A stretch of 64,000 nucleotides of DNA from an uncultured Ruminococcus sp. (GCA_902786345.1 CADACB010000002.1:1-64000), one strand, 5' to 3'. Positions 1 through 9,120 are shown, counted from the first letter of the stretch. Notes: generated from the sequence alone by a model not told the origin. Translations and numbers: made by a program.

Positions 1-133
1 CAATAGTATGGCTGTCAAAATAAGTAGCTTCTTCGCCTGCATCCATTGCATCACGAGCAGAAACTGCTACAGTAGCCATTGAACCAACAAGAGCTGCTGC
101 AAGAGCTATACCAAGAATCTTCTTAGTCTGCAT
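1..133 (-). CDS. Secreted protein, N-terminal fragment (cut by window start)
   Basis: Reads 44 codons from an ATG at 133 to the window edge. The first 26 residues form a clear signal peptide: MQTKK, then a hydrophobic core of Ile/Leu/Ala/Val, ending in a VSA cleavage site followed by RDAMDAGEE. A strong ribosome site (AGGAGGAAG on the minus strand, 141-149) lies 7-8 bases upstream of the ATG and fixes the start. The mature part visible is too short to name. In this family of bacteria such signal peptides front carbohydrate-active or scaffold proteins, but nothing here proves that. Exported protein: confident; function: unknown. Confidence 0.8.
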   Translation of the reverse strand, partial: MQTKKILGIALAAALVGSMATVAVSARDAMDAGEEATYFDSHTI

Positions 134-196
134 TTGAAATCTTCCTCCTATTAAAAAAATATTGTAAAGCCCTTTAAAAGAGCTTTATCTGTAATG

Positions 197-226
197 ATTA
201 TACAACCGAAAAATAAAAAAATCAAG
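197..226 (-). promoter_or_regulatory. Putative promoter of the secreted protein gene
   Basis: On the minus strand a TATAAT (complement of 197-202) is preceded by TTGATT (complement of 221-226) with an 18-base spacer, about 65 bases upstream of the secreted-protein ATG at 133. Confidence 0.5.
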
Positions 227-689
227 CATAAAGTAACAGATTTTTATTTTTTTTATTTTACTTATACACCACTTTTTGTATATAATCACGAACATTTTTT
301 TTGTATTTTTCCAATAAAATAAATTATTATTTTTTATTTGTTTGTTTTAGATAATACTATCTTCAAATAATTAGTCAAAACATACATAGAATTAGTTACA
401 GATTTATTACAAATTTTATTTTGATCCTTTTTTTACAGCGAATTTTCAACCATATTTGATCTGTTAATGTTAAAATGTTGAAAAAACGATGTAAACTCCT
501 TATAAGCGTTTACGTTTAAACTATATAACTCTTGTTGTTATGTTAAAATCTTTCGTCAGTGCATCATAAAGGCGTGTCGGACAGAGAATAACGGATTGCA
601 GTTGATTTTCAAACAGTAAAAGTGTGGTTTACGAACGCGGTCACGCACCGGCAGGTTTCCTCCGTTCACGCGGGCGAAAAATAAAGTGT
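227..689. other. AT-rich intergenic region
   Basis: No credible gene in either strand. It separates two divergent genes. Part is extremely AT-rich (240-420). A small dyad GTAAAC at 491-496 and GTTTAC at 508-513 is the only structure I see. The stretch 590-680 is richer in GC than the rest and carries no reading frame I trust. Confidence 0.5.
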
Positions 690-718
690 TTGACAACCAT
701 CTTCATTATATATATAAT
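690..718 (+). promoter_or_regulatory. Promoter of the zinc-ribbon membrane protein
   Basis: Consensus -35 TTGACA at 690-695, exactly 17 bases, then -10 TATAAT at 713-718. It lies 31 bases before the ATG at 750, leaving a short leader with a GAGGAAAG ribosome site. Confidence 0.85.
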
Positions 719-749
719 GAATGAATAAAAAAAGAATTGAGGAAAGCAA

Positions 750-1259
750 ATGAAATACTGTCCAAAATGCAAAAGAATATATAACTCAGACGAACCGCAA
801 AATTGCCTGATCTGTGCCCGGAAGCTCATAAATGACCCAACCCGCTATTCACCGGTAAATATCATAACCGCCAACGGCTTTGAGCTTGAACGCATAAAGG
901 CTGCTCTTACAGATTCAAAAATTCCATTTTCCGTTCAGGAAACCGCTAAGGATACCGGAATACAGATTCTTAACGCTGCACCGCCTGAAAACTGTTCCGT
1001 GTTTGTTCCCCTTGGCTTCTATACAGAAGCCTGTGAACTTCTGACAGGTATCGGTGCTATGAAAGAAGCGGAAGAGCTTAACGAAGATGACAAAAAAAAA
1101 CTGAAAGAAGAGTGTGAGAAATCCGAATCTGAATTCTCAGACAAAAGCAATTCTTTTTTATCAAAGCTTCTTTTTATTATTATGTTTGCAGCTATGATCG
1201 CAGCAGTTGTTTTTGTTGCCGATCTTCTCATACCAATTTTGAATCCACATTATCAATAA
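750..1259 (+). CDS. Zinc-ribbon membrane protein with DUF2007-like domain
   Basis: 169 residues. The N-terminus has a two-pair cysteine zinc ribbon (CPKC at about 4-7 and CLIC at about 19-22). The middle (about 38-100) resembles the small DUF2007/putative signal-transducing fold, with a characteristic pattern of an early helix that starts FELERIKAAL and a later ACELL helix. A charged, Glu/Lys-rich helix follows (105-130), then one membrane span close to the C-terminus (about 140-162). Probably cytoplasmic domain tethered to the membrane by the C-terminal anchor. Monocistronic: own promoter at 690-718 and a strong terminator right after the stop. No function can be assigned; a stress or envelope-associated role is only a guess. 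Confidence 0.75.
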   Translation: MKYCPKCKRIYNSDEPQNCLICARKLINDPTRYSPVNIITANGFELERIKAALTDSKIPFSVQETAKDTGIQILNAAPPENCSVFVPLGFYTEACELLTGIGAMKEAEELNEDDKKKLKEECEKSESEFSDKSNSFLSKLLFIIMFAAMIAAVVFVADLLIPILNPHYQ

Positions 1260-1262
1260 GTC

Positions 1263-1309
1263 AAAAATCAGGTACGCTAATCTCTCACAGATCACCGTAC
1301 CTGATTTTT
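1263..1309 (+). terminator. Rho-independent terminator (probably bidirectional)
   Basis: A 13-base perfect stem, 1263-1275 against 1297-1309, AAAAATCAGGTAC pairing with GTACCTGATTTTT. The arms themselves supply T-runs on both strands, so it can end both the plus-strand gene at 750-1259 and the minus-strand pullulanase gene. Confidence 0.85.
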
Positions 1310-1391
1310 ATATTCCTGTACAATTATACAATTAATAAAATACTCATATTTTTTATCGAGTATAAACACTTAATATTTCAGTCAAAATATA

Positions 1392-4300
1392 TCAGGATAT
1401 TTTTTTCCTTTTGCGTGCCGCTGCAATTGAAACTGCTGCAACACCTGCCAATAAAGCAGAACCTCCTACTATAAGTGCAATGGTTTTTGTGGACTTTTCT
1501 TCCTGAACAGGTATTTTCTCGTAGCTGTAGATAACATATGCCGGAGTTTCACTGTATTCTCCGCTTGTGTTTGCAGTCTTCGCAAAAAGCTGCAGCCCAT
1601 CAAACCTACCCTCCGAAGTCGTATAGGTTTCTCCTGTCTTACCTGACAAAACATCTGTTTTCAATATATTTCCCGAAGGATCAGTATGTATAACGTTAAT
1701 CTTTCCGCTATATTTTACGTCAGTACCGTTTATCCACACTTCATTATGCACCTTACAGCCGCTGCTGCCAAAGGTATTATCCTTGCTGCCATCTTCTCCG
1801 CTAAACAGCGCATAGAGAGAATCTCTTGTACCGATATTTTTTATTGTCAGAGTATACCAGCCTTCTCCAAGTTCACTGTCAGCCTTCATAGCATCTCCAT
1901 GTGCATCGGTATATTCTGTTATATCATCGCCGTCTTTTCTGTATACATATACATCTATTTTTTTCCAGTCATTTGAATTGTAATAATGCAGAACAAGATC
2001 AGCTTCCTCAAGCTCCTTATAATAGTAAGTAACGGTTATATTTTCCTTGCCTGCCTTACCTACAGCATTAGACGGAAATTTTGAAATATCCGTTTCCATT
2101 CCGTCAATATTTTTTATTACCGCTGTATACTCACTGCCCTCTCTTATTTTTTCAGTTATACTCGGAGCAACCGCTTCTTCCTCTTCGTCAGTCATTTTGT
2201 TTGCTTCTTTTAAATAATTAACAGTCAGATCAACAATTTTACCGTTAAACCTCTTATAATAATAAGTAACTGTCTGTATATCCTTTGTGAACTTGCCATC
2301 GACATTTCCTTCAACACGGTCAAAATCATATTCTGTATCAAGTGATTCGTCTTTACTTGTTGCATAAACCGAACCGGCTGTTCCTTTAAAGGTTTTTTGG
2401 GAAAGAACTTCATTTGTATCGCTGTCCTTATGTTCAACCCTTAAAGTACAGCTTTCCGACTTCAAGGAAAGTTTGTCAAAACTTTCCTTGTCTGCAAGGA
2501 TCATAGCAGTTCTCGGCGGTAATACAACAGAGCTACCCTTTACCGTTCCCAATTCATTCAGACCAGCCTCTGTTTTATTCGCAATAATAGTCCACTCAGC
2601 AGGCAAGTTTTTTCCTTCCGGTCCCATCAGCTTAACTTCAGCCTTATCATCGTTAGAGTTGACAAGCACAGCAACATTTTTCCATTCCTTATCATTAGTA
2701 ATGGAATTTTCAATTGTATAAGCAATCACTCCGCTGTCAGTATCAGCGAAATTTACAAGCTCAGCGGATTTCATAGACGAGTCTCTGAACGGCTTATAAT
2801 GTTTTCTTATGTCTATCAGACCGATATAATATGATAAAAGATCAGCATATTTTTCTGTATTGTTCCAATTCAGCTGGTTGATTTCTGTTGACGAAATATA
2901 GCTGTTTTCATCGCCCAGCTTGGTTCTGGCAAACTCCTCGCCGGCCTGCATAAAACTAATACCCTGAGATGTAAATGTGAGTGCAGCGGCAAGCTTGTTC
3001 ATATCAACAAGCTGCTCATCTCTTACATCATAACTCATATCATTCTTTACCGAAAGAACAAGCTTATCATACAATGTATAGTTATCGTGAGCAGAAGTAT
3101 ATGTTACAGTTTGTGAGGGCTGTGCCGACCACTTGTTATCAATAGTGTTTCCTGTAATCGCAGCTCTCAGATTTCCCTTGTTGCTGCCATTCTGTACAAA
3201 ACCCTGATCACGTCCGTTAAATACGTGTCCTTTTACAGCATCTCTAAAATCATCGTTAAAAGCACCGATCCTTTTGTCAAGAAGCCTGATATTGCTCTTT
3301 ACTGCTGTCTGTTCTTTTGTTGCAAGGCTGCCGCCTGTCCACGGCTCACCGTACATTATTATTTTCTGACCTCCGCTTACACGAGTATCAAGCGCCTTAC
3401 GTATTTCATTCATGGTAGTTACATCGTGAACACCCATAAGATCAAACCGAAAGCCGTCAACATGATATTCGTTTGTCCAGTATAAAACAGAATCTATCAT
3501 ATATTTTCTGTACATAAGGTGGTCGCTTGCAGTTTCGTTTCCACAGGCAGAACCGTCGCTGAATGTACCGTCATCCCTCATTCTGTAATAATATCCCGGA
3601 ACGGTCATCTCAAACCAGCCGCCCTCAGCTGTAAACGTATGGTTGTATACCACATCCATAATAACACCTATGCCTGCTTCGTGCAAGGCCATAATCATCT
3701 GCTTGAATTCGTTTATTCTCACATCACCGTGGAACGGGTCTGTTGAATAAGAGCCTTCCGGAACATTATAATTTTTTGGATCATAACCCCAGTTAAACTG
3801 ATCAGATGTATCAGACTCATCAACTGTTGCATAGTCATATACAGGAAGAAGCTGAACGTGTGTTATACCAAGCTTTTTAAGGTAATCTATACATGTTGAA
3901 TATTTTCCCTTATCTCCAAGCGTTGTACCCTTTTCTGTAAATGCAAGATACTTTCCCTTATGCTTAAGAGAAACACCGGAAACCTCACTGCTTGAGAAAT
4001 CCTTTACATGAACCTCCCACACCACAGCATCCGTGGGATCATCATAAAGGATATGCTTATCATTTTCCCAGCCCTCCGGATTTGTAGAGGCAAGGTCAAC
4101 GATCATACTCCGGTTGCCGTTAACCCCCGCTGCCTTTGCATATATATCAGCTGTTTCTCTTGTAACTCCGTTTATAGTAACAAGGTATGTATAATACAGG
4201 TTCTTTTTATCCCCCTCTACCTTTGCACTCCATACTCCGTTGTCACCCTTTTTCATGGACGTAGTAGAAATATCCTGAGCACCTTCTTCCTCAGAACTTC

Positions 4301-4544
4301 CGGTGGCATATATCTTCACCGCTACTCTTGAGGCAGTAGGTGCCCACACCTTAAACGTTGTCGCATTTTTTGTATATGTTGCGCCAAGATCATTTCCGTC
4401 ATATGCCTGTGCATCAAGCTCGTGTGTATACTGAATTTTATTTTCTCCCGGCTTATTTTCATTTACCGCATTAGCCATCATACTTCCTCCCGTTATTATT
4501 GTAATCGCAAGAACGCATCCTATTATCTTTCTTAATTTCAGCAC
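1392..4544 (-). CDS. pulA: Secreted type I pullulanase with C-terminal membrane anchor
   Basis: 1050 residues; hydrolyses alpha-1,6 branches of amylopectin and pullulan outside the cell. Order: signal peptide (1-26), CBM48-like domain (about 50-145), GH13 catalytic barrel (about 165-600), C-terminal beta domain, two MucBP-like repeats ending in VTYYYK (about 700-765 and 775-843), a starch-binding-like module (about 848-945, LVLHYYNSNDWKKIDVYVYR), another MucBP-like repeat (about 947-1010) and a membrane span plus RKRKK tail (1020-1050). Pullulanase hallmark NWGYDP at 251-256; conserved regions DVVYNH at 297, nucleophile Asp368 in GFRFDLMG, acid Glu400 in YGEPW, and Asp487 in SAHDN are all present. 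No LPXTG motif, so anchoring is by the membrane helix rather than sortase. Start is GTG behind GGAGGGG. Single gene between terminators. Confidence 0.93.
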   Translation of the reverse strand: MLKLRKIIGCVLAITIITGGSMMANAVNENKPGENKIQYTHELDAQAYDGNDLGATYTKNATTFKVWAPTASRVAVKIYATGSSEEEGAQDISTTSMKKGDNGVWSAKVEGDKKNLYYTYLVTINGVTRETADIYAKAAGVNGNRSMIVDLASTNPEGWENDKHILYDDPTDAVVWEVHVKDFSSSEVSGVSLKHKGKYLAFTEKGTTLGDKGKYSTCIDYLKKLGITHVQLLPVYDYATVDESDTSDQFNWGYDPKNYNVPEGSYSTDPFHGDVRINEFKQMIMALHEAGIGVIMDVVYNHTFTAEGGWFEMTVPGYYYRMRDDGTFSDGSACGNETASDHLMYRKYMIDSVLYWTNEYHVDGFRFDLMGVHDVTTMNEIRKALDTRVSGGQKIIMYGEPWTGGSLATKEQTAVKSNIRLLDKRIGAFNDDFRDAVKGHVFNGRDQGFVQNGSNKGNLRAAITGNTIDNKWSAQPSQTVTYTSAHDNYTLYDKLVLSVKNDMSYDVRDEQLVDMNKLAAALTFTSQGISFMQAGEEFARTKLGDENSYISSTEINQLNWNNTEKYADLLSYYIGLIDIRKHYKPFRDSSMKSAELVNFADTDSGVIAYTIENSITNDKEWKNVAVLVNSNDDKAEVKLMGPEGKNLPAEWTIIANKTEAGLNELGTVKGSSVVLPPRTAMILADKESFDKLSLKSESCTLRVEHKDSDTNEVLSQKTFKGTAGSVYATSKDESLDTEYDFDRVEGNVDGKFTKDIQTVTYYYKRFNGKIVDLTVNYLKEANKMTDEEEEAVAPSITEKIREGSEYTAVIKNIDGMETDISKFPSNAVGKAGKENITVTYYYKELEEADLVLHYYNSNDWKKIDVYVYRKDGDDITEYTDAHGDAMKADSELGEGWYTLTIKNIGTRDSLYALFSGEDGSKDNTFGSSGCKVHNEVWINGTDVKYSGKINVIHTDPSGNILKTDVLSGKTGETYTTSEGRFDGLQLFAKTANTSGEYSETPAYVIYSYEKIPVQEEKSTKTIALIVGGSALLAGVAAVSIAAARKRKKIS

Positions 4545-4650
4545 CCTTACCCCTCCGCCGCTGACTGTATTTTATATTTTAATTTTATCACACATCACCA
4601 TAAAATTACAATGCCTTTTTAAAATTATTGTTAATTTACTGCTCATTACC

Positions 4651-4697
4651 ATAAAAAAACGGGTACAGTAAACTCTGAACGAATACTGTACCTGTTT
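4651..4697 (-). terminator. Terminator of the AI-2E family gene
   Basis: Stem of about 14 bases between 4657-4670 and 4684-4697 (core GGGTACAGTA/TACTGTACC). On the minus strand it is followed by a run of seven T (complement of 4653-4659), downstream of the permease gene ending at 4773. Confidence 0.75.
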
Positions 4698-4772
4698 GTT
4701 TTACGTCAAATCCGAATTCTTGTTATATTTCAGCATAATGTGCATAAAGTCATCGCACGTCAGTTCTCTACA

Positions 4773-6107
4773 CTACTTACGTCTTTTTTTTGAAGCAATT
4801 TTGATTTTTTTTGCTAAAAACTTTTTTCCGGAGATAATCTCAGATTTAAAATAAGAAGGACGTGCAGGTTCTTCCTTTACACCGTCTATCTCCTTTTGAA
4901 GTTGCTGGACCTCCTCCTCATATTCATCCTGCTCGTCATAGCGTGCTTCATATTTCCTTCGAGGAATATTTCTTTCTTTTATTCTAAGATATACAAATCT
5001 TCTGATAAGAGTATAAATAACATAGGTGACAGGTCCGCTGACAAGAAGTCCTATGATACCAAAGAAATTACTGAACAGAACTATTGCGGCGATAAGAACA
5101 ATTGGCGGAAGACCTATCTTTGAACCCACAACCCTTGGAAATATAAGGTTTCCCTCTATCTGCTGCAGGATAACCATAAATATAGCAAACCATAACGCCT
5201 GCATAGGGTCTACCGTCAGCAGGAGTATTGCCATTATAGCCGTACCGATACCAATACCAAACATAGGCACCCATGACATAATTGCAAGTACAACTCCTCC
5301 GAGCGCCGCATATGGAAAACCGAATATTGTCATTCCCAAAGCCGTAAGCGAACCTATAATAAGACATTCTATCATCTGTCCTGTGATACTGTTGTAAAAC
5401 GATTTGTTTGTAAGATGACCCACCTCACACACAAAATCTGCTGCCTTACGCGGAAACACTGAATAAACAAGCTTTTTAATATCAGAAGAAAGCTTTTCCT
5501 TTTTCATAAGAACATAAATAGCCATAACTATGCCAAGGAAAACATTTACTACCGTACTTATAAGCGACGAAACTACTCCGAACAGGGAACTTGCAAGATT
5601 TGTACCATTATCCTTAAGGAAATTAACAGCCGTATCCGTCAGCGTCTTCCAATCTATAGACATACCGTCAACAATCTGCTTTACTGTATCATTTTCCTTA
5701 CTCATTTCATTCAACCAGTCCTGAATGTTCTTAAGAACTCCCGGAATACTCTCTGCAATAGTGGTAAGGCTCTTGGCTATCTCAGGTATAATAATTATCA
5801 AAAATGCACCTATTACAATAACAAAAATTATCATCGAGAGGATTATGGCAATAGGCCGTCTTGCACTTTCCTTAAAAGCACTCACAGGCTTTCCGTCTTT
5901 AGGACGGAAAAGATGCTTCTCTATAGCCTTCAAAGGAACATTCAGCAGGAATATAACAACACCCGCTATAATAAACGGAGTAAACACTCCTAAAAGCCAA
6001 TTCAGAAACGAAAAGACAATGTTCATATGCCCGAAAGCAAGATAAACAAGTATCACACTCACCGCAAGGAAGAATATCTTTATTATATTTTTCCTGTTAA
6101 GCTCCAA
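4773..6107 (-). CDS. AI-2E family transporter (PerM/YdbI-like permease)
   Basis: About 444 residues with the usual AI-2E layout: two N-terminal membrane spans, a large amphipathic middle with a long Ile/Leu-rich soluble part, then five to six spans with the family signature around QQIEGNLIFPRVVGSKIGLP and a Pro/Gly-rich following helix pair. The C-terminal tail (from about 385) is long and charged, with acidic then Lys-rich stretches, ending KKRRK. I place the start at a TTG at 6107 because GAGGTG sits 7 bases upstream; the ATG at 6122 lies before that site and has no ribosome site of its own. Family members export small molecules or ions; substrate here is unknown. Transcribed alone, terminator follows. 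Confidence 0.85.
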   Translation of the reverse strand: MELNRKNIIKIFFLAVSVILVYLAFGHMNIVFSFLNWLLGVFTPFIIAGVVIFLLNVPLKAIEKHLFRPKDGKPVSAFKESARRPIAIILSMIIFVIVIGAFLIIIIPEIAKSLTTIAESIPGVLKNIQDWLNEMSKENDTVKQIVDGMSIDWKTLTDTAVNFLKDNGTNLASSLFGVVSSLISTVVNVFLGIVMAIYVLMKKEKLSSDIKKLVYSVFPRKAADFVCEVGHLTNKSFYNSITGQMIECLIIGSLTALGMTIFGFPYAALGGVVLAIMSWVPMFGIGIGTAIMAILLLTVDPMQALWFAIFMVILQQIEGNLIFPRVVGSKIGLPPIVLIAAIVLFSNFFGIIGLLVSGPVTYVIYTLIRRFVYLRIKERNIPRRKYEARYDEQDEYEEEVQQLQKEIDGVKEEPARPSYFKSEIISGKKFLAKKIKIASKKRRK

Positions 6108-6347
6108 TGTACCACACCTCATTCAGCATCAACGCAACACACTTCATAACCTCAAAATTCAAAGACATTCCTGCAAAGTGCAATAATGCACATTAAGGAC
6201 GAGTTCCACCGTGTGTCCCACGATTCTTGTTTTTTAATTTAAACTCTGGCTAAAAGTTATTTCAAATTATAATACACCCATTATTTAAAGTCAACAAGTA
6301 TATCACAGGTTTTTCAACTTTTTTACATAAATATAACATACATAAGC

Positions 6348-7424
6348 TCAGAGTACAATAAGCTCCTTCGGCAGTGCAGCAAGGTTAATGCAGCCGTCTT
6401 GTGTAACAACCACCATATCCTCAATACGCACACCGAATTTTCCCGCGAGATAGATACCCGGTTCAACAGTAACGACCATTCCGCTTTGCAGCACAAAATT
6501 ATTTCCCGGTGATACCGAAGGTGCTTCGTGTATCTCAAGCCCCACCCCGTGACCGGTTGAATGCCCGAAATATCCCTGAAAACCTGCCTGATCAATAAAG
6601 TTTCTTGCTGCCATATCAACCTCAGCACAGGTAACGCCGCTTTTTACTGCCTCAATCCCTCTCAACTGGGCACTAAGGACAGTATCGTACACTCGCTTCA
6701 TTGATGCATCAGCCTTGCCATATGCATATGTTCTTGTCATATCACTATGATAGCCGTCAACTGTTGCACCTATATCAAACAAAACGAAATCGCCGAAGCT
6801 GACTTTGTGATTTGACGGAACCCCATGCGGCATAGAGGTGGTTTCGCCGCTTAGTACGATAAGGTCAAAGGATACACCGTCTGCACCGGCTCTGCGCATT
6901 CTGAATTCAAGTTCCAGCGCAAGCTCACGCTCACTTACTCCCTCTTTTATCAGCTTAAGAGTTTCACTGAGAGCATCCTCCGTAATCCGCTGAGCCTTAC
7001 GCATTTTTTCTATTTCATCGGCGGTTTTGATTATTCTCATTTTGTTGATGAGCTCGTCAAGCTGTCTGTTCTTTATCAAAGAAGCTCCTGTGGAGCTTAT
7101 AAGCTGATCTGTTTCAGATGCATTATTAAGGGTAAAAGCAGAACCCTCAAGCAATATATTTTTCAGAGTTTCGCTGTTAATTATGTCACACAATGCATCA
7201 CGCAGACGTTTGAAGGGGACTACCTTACAATTTTTTGCCTGATTTTTTGCAGCCTCCTCATAACGTGAGTCAACCAAAAGATACGACTCTTTTCTTGTTA
7301 CCAGAAGATAGCCAAGCGAGGAAACAAAATCCGTAAAATAGCGTCTGTTTTCATTCGAGATAATAAGTGCTGCATCAATACCGTCCGGCAGCATATACGC
7401 AAGCGTTGAAAGTCTCTGATCCAT
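6348..7424 (-). CDS. M24 family Xaa-Pro aminopeptidase
   Basis: 358 residues, normal for the short form of aminopeptidase P/prolidase. N-terminal creatinase-like domain (1-125) followed by the pita-bread catalytic domain. All five dinuclear metal ligands are visible: Asp217 (FDIGA), Asp228 (HSDMTRT), His292 (STGHGVGLEIHE), Glu321 (VEPGIY) and Glu335 (VRIEDMVVV). It removes N-terminal residues preceding proline from peptides in the cytoplasm. Last gene of a minus-strand run, 10 bases after aroQ, with GAGGAAG before its ATG. In many Firmicutes the order is aroQ - M24 peptidase - efp; no efp follows here, the next gene being the AI-2E permease after a 240-base gap. Confidence 0.93.
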   Translation of the reverse strand: MDQRLSTLAYMLPDGIDAALIISNENRRYFTDFVSSLGYLLVTRKESYLLVDSRYEEAAKNQAKNCKVVPFKRLRDALCDIINSETLKNILLEGSAFTLNNASETDQLISSTGASLIKNRQLDELINKMRIIKTADEIEKMRKAQRITEDALSETLKLIKEGVSERELALELEFRMRRAGADGVSFDLIVLSGETTSMPHGVPSNHKVSFGDFVLFDIGATVDGYHSDMTRTYAYGKADASMKRVYDTVLSAQLRGIEAVKSGVTCAEVDMAARNFIDQAGFQGYFGHSTGHGVGLEIHEAPSVSPGNNFVLQSGMVVTVEPGIYLAGKFGVRIEDMVVVTQDGCINLAALPKELIVL

Positions 7425-7434
7425 TTTTCTTCCT

Positions 7435-7872
7435 CTATTTCTCTAAAATTTTAAGCAATGCACAAAGTCCAAGATAGTAGCTTGTTTTTCCAAAGCCTGC
7501 AATTGAACCCGCACATACCGGCGATATAACGGATTCGTGTCTGAACTGCTCACGAGCATATACATTTGACATATGTGTTTCAACTGTAGGTATACGCACA
7601 GCTTCAATGGCATCGCGCAGAGCATAGCTGTAATGTGTAAGTGCACCTGCATTTATCATTATTCCATCCTTATTTCCGTAGGCGGAATGTATTTTATCAA
7701 TGATGTCGCCTTCGTGATTAGACTGATATATTTCAAGCTCCAGTCCAAGCTGTTCAGCCTGCGCCTTTACTTCCTCATTTATGCTTTCTGCTGTTTGTGT
7801 GCCATATACCTCTTTATGCCTTATACCTACCATATTAAGGTTAGGACCTAAAATAAAAAGTATTTTTTTCAT
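7435..7872 (-). CDS. aroQ: Type II 3-dehydroquinate dehydratase
   Basis: 145 residues, full length for the type II (dodecameric) enzyme, which dehydrates 3-dehydroquinate to 3-dehydroshikimate in the shikimate pathway. Family signatures in order: LGPNLN (8-13), catalytic Tyr in KEVYG (about 23), SNHEGDIID (about 51-59), the substrate-binding loop INAGALTHYSYALRDA (about 73-88), ETHMSN with the catalytic His (about 98-103), and REQFRHES (about 107-114). Two small departures from the common consensus: NAGA rather than NPGA and ETH rather than EVH; the catalytic residues remain. ATG at 7872 follows GAGG with 7 bases. Sits between the small gene at 7882 and the M24 peptidase, likely cotranscribed. 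Confidence 0.95.
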   Translation of the reverse strand: MKKILFILGPNLNMVGIRHKEVYGTQTAESINEEVKAQAEQLGLELEIYQSNHEGDIIDKIHSAYGNKDGIMINAGALTHYSYALRDAIEAVRIPTVETHMSNVYAREQFRHESVISPVCAGSIAGFGKTSYYLGLCALLKILEK

Positions 7873-7881
7873 ACTTATACC

Positions 7882-8226
7882 TCATTTTCTGTCATTATCC
7901 GCATTCACAACGGCATATCTGAAATTAATACCTCTTTCCTTAAGCTGACGCTTTCCTGCTTCAAAAACAGTTAAAGCTTTTTCTGAATACTGATACTTGA
8001 ATTCTATCTCTATTCTGAATCCATCAAAACTTCTGCTTCCGTATTTTTTTTTATAGCCCCCGGCTTCTATATATCTGACATAATTATTTATCTTTGCCTG
8101 TAGCGCTTTCAGGTGATCATATTCCTGCACCGACCATGTATATGGATCCACAATAAGCAAAACAAGCGTGTTAGTACTATCCTCAATGCCTATAGCATCA
8201 ATTATCTCTGTTTCTTTAACTGACAT
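7882..8226 (-). CDS. Small conserved protein, DUF6572-like
   Basis: About 114 residues. The N-terminus reads as a beta strand pair ending VLLIVDPYTW, followed by a helix (EYDHLKALQAKINNYVRYIEAG) and more strands; this pattern matches small DUF6572-type proteins as I remember them, a family without known function. The start is taken at the ATG at 8226, because AGGGTG stands 6 bases upstream; the earlier ATG at 8241 is inside that leader. It overlaps the end of yqeG by 11 bases and precedes aroQ by 9 bases, so the three are translationally packed. Soluble, no signal peptide. Function unknown. Confidence 0.7.
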   Translation of the reverse strand: MSVKETEIIDAIGIEDSTNTLVLLIVDPYTWSVQEYDHLKALQAKINNYVRYIEAGGYKKKYGSRSFDGFRIEIEFKYQYSEKALTVFEAGKRQLKERGINFRYAVVNADNDRK

Positions 8227-8731
8227 TATTCTCACCCTCATTATGAAGCTTTATTTTCTTTCTGACTCCAACCTCCATTTTCCGTCTTATCATAACAGAA
8301 ATACCGTGTTCCTCCGACCTTGGAACAAGAAGTATTGATCTCATTCCGGCAAGATTAGCCCCAAGTATGTCAGTATATATCTGATCACCCACAACAAGAA
8401 CAGACTGAGGTTTTTCACGAAGCTTTCGTTTAGCCCTGTTAAATCCAAAAGGGAATGGCTTAAGGCTCATTGAAACACAGTCCAACCCAAGCTTGTCAGC
8501 AAAAGGCTTCACCCTTTTTTTATAGTTGTTAGAACATATTACAATATGTATACCTTTTGACTTTATCAGATCTATCCACTCTTTTACGCCTTCGTACGGT
8601 ATATGAGACGACGGGGGCGCAAGAGTATTATCAACGTCAAGAAGTATAGCATCAGTTCCAAGCCGTTCCAAAAGTGCAGGACTTATATCCGTCACATTTC
8701 TGAGTGCAGCTGTAGGTTTTAACAAGCTCAC
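8216..8731 (-). CDS. yqeG: YqeG family HAD-type phosphatase
   Basis: About 171 residues. HAD superfamily IIIA phosphatase: motif I DVDNTLAP with both catalytic Asp, motif II in VICSNN, Lys in the SLKPFPFGF region, and motif III/IV VVGDQIYTDILGAN. YqeG proteins in Firmicutes commonly sit beside yqeH or aroE/aroQ-type genes, as here. I favour the GTG at 8731 (GGAG nine bases upstream), because the resulting N-terminus, VSLLKPTAALRNVTDI, fits the usual family start; a TTG at 8761 is an alternative adding ten residues. Overlaps the next gene by 11 bases. Substrate not known. Confidence 0.88.
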   Translation of the reverse strand: MSLLKPTAALRNVTDISPALLERLGTDAILLDVDNTLAPPSSHIPYEGVKEWIDLIKSKGIHIVICSNNYKKRVKPFADKLGLDCVSMSLKPFPFGFNRAKRKLREKPQSVLVVGDQIYTDILGANLAGMRSILLVPRSEEHGISVMIRRKMEVGVRKKIKLHNEGENNVS

Positions 8732-8856
8732 ATTATCACGCTCCGCAGACTTATATAACAAAAAAGGATATTTCCTGTGCAGCTCAGGAATGCTTAAAGC
8801 AAACCCGACTCTCTCACATAACGGAAATACCCTTAAATTTCTGTGTAAAATACAAA

Positions 8857-9033
8857 TTATTTGTACTTACGCTTACGAGCAGCTTCAGACTTCTTTTTAC
8901 GTTTTACAGAAGGCTTTTCATAAGCTTCTCTTTTACGAACCTCGGCGATGATACCGCCTCTTGCACACTGCTTTTTAAATCTTCTGAGTGCACTCTCAAG
9001 AGATTCGTTATCCTTAATACGGATCTCAGCCAT
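8857..9033 (-). CDS. rpsU: Ribosomal protein bS21
   Basis: 58 residues, [19 protein letters not shown]... through a Lys/Arg-rich tail ending AARKRKYK, the standard length and sequence pattern for bS21 of Firmicutes, a component of the 30S subunit head near the 16S 3-prime end. ATG at 9033 follows a strong GGGAGGGAAG. A consensus promoter lies 60 bases further up (9091-9120). Downstream, 125 bases separate it from yqeG on the same strand, with no convincing terminator, so read-through into the yqeG-aroQ-peptidase run is possible. Confidence 0.97.
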   Translation of the reverse strand: MAEIRIKDNESLESALRRFKKQCARGGIIAEVRKREAYEKPSVKRKKKSEAARKRKYK

Positions 9034-9090
9034 TTATCTTCCCTCCCATCCGCCCTAAGGCAGGGGTTTGTGTCATTACGATACCTATAC

Positions 9091-9120
9091 ATTATACCTC
9101 AACGTATCATACTTTGTCAA
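9091..9120 (-). promoter_or_regulatory. Promoter of rpsU
   Basis: On the minus strand TTGACA (complement of 9115-9120), an 18-base spacer, then TATAAT (complement of 9091-9096), placed about 58 bases before the rpsU ATG. Confidence 0.85.

Noticed and set aside
641-829. Short minus-strand frame over the promoter of the zinc-ribbon protein
   Set aside because: It overlaps a consensus promoter and the start of a well supported gene, and lacks its own signals.
5068-5367. Tyr/Gly-rich minus-strand frame inside the AI-2E permease gene
   Set aside because: Shadow of the permease in another frame; the permease fits its family along the full length.
6123-6347. Missing efp expected after the M24 peptidase
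   Set aside because: The 240-base gap carries no reading frame of that protein; efp is simply not here.
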